A program made the translations under genes and the position numbers. Of a stretch of DNA of 64,000 nt, positions 59,608-64,000 are shown in pieces. Position 1 is the stretch's first letter. Each line of letters opens with the position of its first letter. The notes under the pieces were generated by a model. The model ran no database searches. It was not told where the DNA came from and saw only the letters and a list, made by a program, of their open reading frames with translations. Source of the stretch: Streptomyces lavendulae subsp. lavendulae (lineage in GTDB: Bacteria; Actinomycetota; Actinomycetes; Streptomycetales; Streptomycetaceae); the NCBI RefSeq assembly GCF_002803845.1, contig NZ_CP024985.1:5777501-5841500 (forward strand), written 5' to 3'.

Positions 59608-61059
59608 CTACGGGGCGGGGGAGCGGCCCGGGTCCAGCAGGGTGGCGAAGGGGATCTCCGTGACCGCGGAGTCGTATTGGTCGACGCCGTACCTCTCCGA
59701 GGACTCGGCGTCGGCCGACACGTGACCCTTGGAATCGCGCGGGGAAATCAGAACGGCGATGCCACTGTTCGGTGCGCCGAACGACCGGTACGTATTGATG
59801 TACCGGGGCCTGCGCGTCACGTTGATGATGTTGTTGTTGTGGCGCACCCTCGCGTGGTACAGGACGTAGTCGAGGCATTTGACGGCGGCGCAGTCGAAGA
59901 ACCTGTCCGTCTTCTGTTTCCAGGAGAAGACCGGATATCTGAGTTCGTCGTCGACCTTTCCGCGGTCCCCCCTCATGAAGGTGACCGACACGGTGGCCAT
60001 GACGAGGTCGTACGGTGCGTCCGTGGGGATCTGGACCACTCGCTCCGTGCTGTAGTCGGCTCCCGGCGCGACCCAGGAATCCACCGGGACGACCGGACCG
60101 CTGTTGATCACCTGGTACCCGGTGGGCTGCACGTGGAGCTCCACGTCCGCCCGGCCCTCCGTATCGGCACGCCATTTCTTCTGCTCCACCACGGTCTTCT
60201 TCCCGTCGAAGACGGATTCCCGGCCGTATACCAGGTAGGCACTATTGAGGACGTAGGCCGGAACGGCCCCGTCGTTCGCCACGTGGAGCTTCACCGGAAG
60301 GTAGATGACGGGGCGTTCGGGATCCCGCTTCGGCGTTCCGAACGTCGCCTGCACCTTGAAGTGGAAGAGCGCGGCGTGCGGCTGGTAAACGGCCGAATAG
60401 GCGAAGTTGGCGGAGGCCAGCACGGCCGTCGCCGCCACGCCCGCCGTGAAGCTCCGGGGATAGGGGATCCCCTTCCAGGCCCGTGCCCGCCAGACCGTCC
60501 ACGCGGCCCACACCGACCAGAGCGACAGCGCGAGGAACACCGGCAGGTACGGCGTCCACTCCCGCTCCTGGAACCAGACGGCCATCAGCAGGGCCTCCGT
60601 CCCCACCGCGATGAGCACGCCCAGCAGTACCAGGGCACCCGAGTACCGCAGCGTCCGTTTTCCCCAGAAGTCGAACACCGCGGCGGCCGCGACCGCCTGC
60701 ACCGCTCCGGCGAGCACGAGGAGCATCCCGGTCAGGCGCCCCGAGAAGGTCAGTGCCCCCAGCGCGTCCACCATGCCGATGTCGGCGAGCAGGAGGGCGG
60801 ACACGAGCAGCCCGGCCACCAGCAGCGCGATCGTGGCGCGCCGCCGCAGCGTGCGGTCCGGCCACAGGGTGCCGTCCGCCCCGCGCCAGGTGACCGAGGC
60901 CCGGTCCGCCAGGTCCGTGTCGGGCGGCAGCCCCGCGCGGCGCAGCTGTCTGCGCAGGTCGCGCAGGGACCAGGCGCTGCCCGCCGGTGCCCCGTCGACG
61001 GTGACCGCACGCAGGCCGCGCTCGTCCGGCGCCTGCACGACCACCCTGCGCCCGCTCAT
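59608..61059 (-). CDS. uncharacterised membrane protein with extracellular domain
   Basis: A 483-residue protein. The N-terminal 65 residues are soluble (VVVQAPDERGLRAVTVDG, LRDLRRQLRRAGLPPD). Five helices occupy about 75-230. The C-terminal 250 residues are outside, strand-rich, with GTPKRDPERPVIYLPVKLHV and VPAYVLNSAYLVYG, and one Cys pair (FFDCAAVKCLDY) that may form a disulphide. The region 59700-60420 uses more A/T-ending codons than its neighbours, which suggests transfer or relaxed constraint. Start at ATG 61059. No family recognised; convergent with glnE by 13 bp. Confidence 0.75.
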   Translation of the reverse strand: MSGRRVVVQAPDERGLRAVTVDGAPAGSAWSLRDLRRQLRRAGLPPDTDLADRASVTWRGADGTLWPDRTLRRRATIALLVAGLLVSALLLADIGMVDALGALTFSGRLTGMLLVLAGAVQAVAAAAVFDFWGKRTLRYSGALVLLGVLIAVGTEALLMAVWFQEREWTPYLPVFLALSLWSVWAAWTVWRARAWKGIPYPRSFTAGVAATAVLASANFAYSAVYQPHAALFHFKVQATFGTPKRDPERPVIYLPVKLHVANDGAVPAYVLNSAYLVYGRESVFDGKKTVVEQKKWRADTEGRADVELHVQPTGYQVINSGPVVPVDSWVAPGADYSTERVVQIPTDAPYDLVMATVSVTFMRGDRGKVDDELRYPVFSWKQKTDRFFDCAAVKCLDYVLYHARVRHNNNIINVTRRPRYINTYRSFGAPNSGIAVLISPRDSKGHVSADAESSERYGVDQYDSAVTEIPFATLLDPGRSPAP

Positions 61060-61100
61060 GCCCCCAGGCTCGCGGTCCCGCCCCGGGGGCGCACCCGGGG

Positions 61101-61700
61101 TTACTCCACCCGCAAGGTCGCGGCGTGCGCCAGCAGGGCCGTCAGGGCCAGGTCGAAGGCGGCGTCCGCGCGGTGGGGGCCGCCCGCCGTCAGGGCGGCG
61201 GCCAGCAGGGGGGTCCGCGGGGACGGCTCCCACATGGCCTCGGGGGCCGCCAGGTCCAGTGCGGAGCCCAGGATCAGGTTCTCCAGGCCCGTCAGCAGCG
61301 GCATCACCCGCTCCTCGGGGAACCCGGCCGCCCGCAGCAGCGCCACGGCCCGCTCGTACTGCGCGAGCACCTTCGGGGCCCGCACCGGCGTGGTCATCAG
61401 CAGCGGGATCGCCCGCGGATAGGCGGCGAAGGCGGCCCGGTACGAGCGGGCCCACCGCTCCAGGGCCCGGTCCCACGGCTCCAGCTCCAGTGCCGCGTCG
61501 TCGATCGCGGCGCACACCCGCTCCCGTACCAGCTCCACCACCCCGGCCCGGCCGTCCACGTGGTGATACAGCGAAGCCGTCTGCACCCCCAGCGCGCGTG
61601 CCACCTGCGGGACGCTGAACTCGCCCTGTTCCGCGAGCAGTCGGAGTGCGGCAGCAGCGATCCGCTCCCGGTCGAGCAGGGGGGTGCGCGGCCGTGCCAT
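61101..61700 (-). CDS. TetR family transcriptional regulator
   Basis: A 199-residue regulator. The helix-turn-helix is RERIAAAALRLLAEQGEFSV followed by PQVARALGVQTASLYHHV. The C-terminal domain (about 75-190) resembles the TetR_C group with AYPRAIPLLMTTPVRAPKVL and LTGLENLILGSALDL. It is divergent from an amino-acid permease and an amidohydrolase, and a 26-bp imperfect palindrome lies between, so it probably represses these genes until a substrate appears. Confidence 0.87.
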   Translation of the reverse strand: MARPRTPLLDRERIAAAALRLLAEQGEFSVPQVARALGVQTASLYHHVDGRAGVVELVRERVCAAIDDAALELEPWDRALERWARSYRAAFAAYPRAIPLLMTTPVRAPKVLAQYERAVALLRAAGFPEERVMPLLTGLENLILGSALDLAAPEAMWEPSPRTPLLAAALTAGGPHRADAAFDLALTALLAHAATLRVE

Positions 61701-61759
61701 CGGTTCTCTCCCACCGTGAGGTCTTCCCGTACGCCGAAAACGGAGGCTACATTGCCGCG

Positions 61760-61785
61760 AACCGAAAGCCTTTAGGTTTCCGGTT
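61760..61785. promoter_or_regulatory. imperfect palindrome, TetR operator candidate
   Basis: The 26-bp sequence starts AACCGAAAGCC and ends TTTCCGGTT; 10 of 13 positions of each half pair. It is 60 bp before the TetR start and 38 bp before the permease start. Confidence 0.55.
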
Positions 61786-61822
61786 CCCCCGCCGCCTGCC
61801 GTTCGCAGAAGGGTGCCCCCGC

Positions 61823-63328
61823 ATGCCCGAAACGCCAGAGCCACCGGCCGCCCCCGCCCTCCGCGGCGCCGCGCTCGGTACCGCCGACATCTCCTTCTTC
61901 GTCGTCTCGGCCGCCGCCCCCCTCACCGTCATGGCCGGCGTCGCCCCCGTCGCCATCCTCCTCGGCGGCATCGGCGCCCCCGCCGGCTACCTCCTCGCCG
62001 GCCTCACCCTCGCCGTCTTCGCCGTCGGCTTCACCACCATGAGCCGCCACGTCACCAGCGGCGGCGCCTTCTACGCCTACATCGCCCGCGGCCTCGGCAA
62101 GCGCGTCGGCATCGGCGCCGCCCTGCTCGCCCTCGTCGGCTACAACGGCATGGAGATCGGCGTCTACGGCCTCCTCGGCACCACCACCGCCGACACCGTC
62201 CACGCCCTCGCCGGAGCCGACGTCCCCTGGCTGCCCGTCTCCCTCGCCGGCCTGCTCCTCGTCTGGTACGGCGGCTTCCGCTCCATCGACTTCGGCGCCA
62301 AGCTCCTCGGCGTCCTCCTCGTCGCCGAGACCGGGATACTCGTCCTCCTCGCGGCGGGCGTCCTCCTCAAGGGCGGCGCCCACGGCCTCTCCCTCGGCTC
62401 CTTCGCCCCCGGTGCCGTCCTCGTCCCCGGCACCGCCGCCGTCCTGGCCTTCGCCTTCGCCGCCTTCACCGGCTTCGAGTCCACCGTCATCTACCGCCGC
62501 GAGGCCCGCGACCCCGACCGCACCGTCCCCCGCGCCACCTACATCGCCGTCGCCTTCCTCGGCCTCTTCTACGCCTTCGTCGTCTGGACCGTCATCCAGG
62601 CCTACGGCGCCGAGGAGGTCGTGGGCGCCGCCACCCAGGACCCCGGCGGCCTCTTCTTCACCGCCATCACCACCTACGTCGGCCCGTGGGCGGCCGACCT
62701 GATGCACCTCTTCATCGTCACCAGCGTCATCGCCTCCCTCCTCGCCTTCCACAACGCCATCAACCGCTACGTGCTCTCCCTCGCCGAGGAAGGCGTCCTG
62801 CCCGCCGCCCTCGGCCGCGTCCACCCCCGCCACCGCTCCCCGTACCTCGCCGGAGCCGCCCAGACCCTCCTCGGCGCCGTCGTCGTCCTCGGATTCGCCC
62901 TCGCCGGGGCCGACCCGTACCAGCAGCTCCTGCTGTGGGTGAACACCCCGGGCATGATCGGACTCATGGCGCTGATGCTGCTGGCCGCCCTCGCCGTCCC
63001 CGTCTACTTCCGCCGCACCGTCCACTCCGAGGGCCGCTGGCGGACCGTGGTCGCGCCCGTCACCGCCGCCGTCCTGCTGGCCGTCGCGCTCTGCCTCGTC
63101 ATCTCCCGGGTCGGCCTCTTCACCATGGCCTCCACCACCGTCAACACCGTCCTGGTGGCCCTCGTCCCCGCCGTCTTCCTCGCCGGGACCGCCCTCGCCG
63201 GGCGCCTGCGCACCCGCCGCCCCGACGTCTACGCCCGCTTCGCCGAAGACCCCGTCCAAGACACCGCCCAGGACCCTGCCGAAGACCCCGAAGGAGCCCA
63301 GCCGTGCCCGCAGCCGACACCGTCCTGA
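61823..63328 (+). CDS. APC family amino-acid permease
   Basis: A 501-residue transporter with about 12-14 helices. The N-terminal helix has the family's broken-helix signature (ADISFFVVSAAAPLTVMAGV); SGGAFYAYIARGLGKRVG, FTGFESTVIYRREARDP and LSLAEEGVLPAALGRVHPRH are standard APC motifs. The C-terminal 35 residues are Asp/Glu/Gln-rich. Substrates are amino acids or amines. It overlaps the start of the amidohydrolase gene by 25 bp, so uptake and hydrolysis are translationally linked; both are divergent from the TetR gene. Confidence 0.9.
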   Translation: MPETPEPPAAPALRGAALGTADISFFVVSAAAPLTVMAGVAPVAILLGGIGAPAGYLLAGLTLAVFAVGFTTMSRHVTSGGAFYAYIARGLGKRVGIGAALLALVGYNGMEIGVYGLLGTTTADTVHALAGADVPWLPVSLAGLLLVWYGGFRSIDFGAKLLGVLLVAETGILVLLAAGVLLKGGAHGLSLGSFAPGAVLVPGTAAVLAFAFAAFTGFESTVIYRREARDPDRTVPRATYIAVAFLGLFYAFVVWTVIQAYGAEEVVGAATQDPGGLFFTAITTYVGPWAADLMHLFIVTSVIASLLAFHNAINRYVLSLAEEGVLPAALGRVHPRHRSPYLAGAAQTLLGAVVVLGFALAGADPYQQLLLWVNTPGMIGLMALMLLAALAVPVYFRRTVHSEGRWRTVVAPVTAAVLLAVALCLVISRVGLFTMASTTVNTVLVALVPAVFLAGTALAGRLRTRRPDVYARFAEDPVQDTAQDPAEDPEGAQPCPQPTPS

Positions 63329-64000
63329 CCGGAGCCCGCGTCCGCACCCTCGACCCCGCCCGCCCCGAGGCCGGAGCGGTCGCCCTCGCCGGCGGACTCG
63401 TCGTCGCCGTCGGCCACGAGAGCGACGTACGCGACTGGCGCGGCCCCGGCACCCGGGTGATCGACCTCGGCGGCGCCACCCTCACCCCCGGCCTCACCGA
63501 CGCCCACAGCCACCCCGTCTGGGGCATCGAGATGTCCACCGGTGCCGACCTCACCGCCGTCCGCGACCTCGACCAGCTCCGCGCCGCCCTGCGCGCCGCC
63601 CCGCGCACCGGCGGCTGGGTCCTCGGCTGGGGCCTCGACCACAACGCCTTCGGCGGCCGGCCCGTCCACCGGGACCTGATCGAGGACTCCCTCGGCGGAG
63701 CCCCCGCCTTCCTGCGCCTCTACGACGGCCACTCCGCCCTCGCCAGTGGCCCGGCCCTCGCGGCCGCCGGCATCACCGGCGCCCGCGCCTTCGCCCAGCG
63801 CTCCGAGATCGTCTGCGACGCCGACGGAGCACCCACCGGACACCTCGTCGAGCACGCCGCGATGGCCCTGGTCGGAGCCCTCGCCCCCACACCCCCGCCC
63901 GCCGAGCGCCGCGCCCGCCTCGTGGAACTGCTCTCCGCGATGGCCGCCACCGGCCTCACCGGCGCCCACGTCATGGACCTCGGCGACGGGGACGTACCGG
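63304..64000 (+). CDS. amidohydrolase family protein (YtcJ-like), N-terminal part
   Basis: The gene runs off the right edge after about 232 codons. It starts from GTG 63304 inside the end of the permease gene. The N-terminal strand region (ADTVLTGARVRTLDP) and LTPGLTDAHSHPVWGIEMST, with the metal ligands His-x-His, identify the amidohydrolase-3 (YtcJ) group; GWVLGWGLDHNAFGGRP and FLRLYDGHSALASGPAL are further typical blocks. Members hydrolyse amides, formamides or cyclic imides. The substrate is probably what the permease imports (inference). Confidence 0.88.
   Translation, partial: MPAADTVLTGARVRTLDPARPEAGAVALAGGLVVAVGHESDVRDWRGPGTRVIDLGGATLTPGLTDAHSHPVWGIEMSTGADLTAVRDLDQLRAALRAAPRTGGWVLGWGLDHNAFGGRPVHRDLIEDSLGGAPAFLRLYDGHSALASGPALAAAGITGARAFAQRSEIVCDADGAPTGHLVEHAAMALVGALAPTPPPAERRARLVELLSAMAATGLTGAHVMDLGDGDVP

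Noticed and set aside
61772..63259. A 495-codon acidic open frame opposite the permease gene
   Set aside because: Composition (Gly, Asp, Glu) is what the reverse of a GC3-rich membrane gene gives; the plus strand has clear APC permease motifs.

Overview
The window is very GC-rich (about 73 percent), gene-dense, uses GTG, TTG and CTG starts and coupled stop/start overlaps, and carries Streptomyces-type families: an RNase H/phosphatase fusion, DmdR/IdeR-type iron boxes, HtaA heme proteins, an F420 reductase, GlnA2 next to GlnE, and a SARP-like regulator. It looks like chromosomal core sequence of a Streptomyces or close relative. No tRNA, rRNA operon, prophage or CRISPR array is visible.

Layout. 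1-2503: end of a Nif3-like gene, a zinc-ribbon coiled-coil protein and an RNase H/phosphatase fusion. 2525-4180: a scar made of a kinase remnant and a 3'-truncated TnpB gene. 4177-5248: a DUF4352-like membrane protein and the RNase P RNA. 5283-18680: mostly housekeeping genes and regulators (MerR, a frameshifted membrane protein, an RNB nuclease, YaaA, a Prim-Pol-like protein, TetR with a palindromic operator, DDAH, an Rsm22-type methyltransferase, a Bcr/CflA exporter, an SDR, a large GT2/GT-C fusion, a GNAT enzyme).

18742-29913 is an iron and heme region: EfeUOB, HmuTUV, two surface HtaA-domain proteins (one with a sortase-E-like LASTG signal), a PhzF-like protein and heme oxygenase, with three iron-box-like palindromes. 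HtaA proteins should capture heme, HmuTUV import it and the oxygenase release its iron, while EfeUOB handles free iron and possibly heme.

29969-41294: methionine aminopeptidase, small proteins, NpdG, a MerR regulator fused to a methyltransferase, an M50 protease, a SARP/NB-ARC/TPR regulator and a DrrAB-like exporter whose 5' region carries five direct repeats in exact 11-bp phase, then PanB. 41601-50012: an EEP hydrolase, NadE, a proline-rich repeat membrane protein, a DUF998/hydrolase pair and a His/Met-rich three-gene membrane set. 50189-59594: GlnA2-type ligase, two secreted PIG-L deacetylase paralogues and GlnE. 59608-64000: a membrane protein and a TetR / APC permease / amidohydrolase group that runs off the right edge.

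The strongest leads are the phased 11-bp repeats before the DrrA-like gene, the leaderless MerR-methyltransferase fusion, the duplicated secreted PIG-L proteins and the His/Met-rich DUF305/DUF3105 set.
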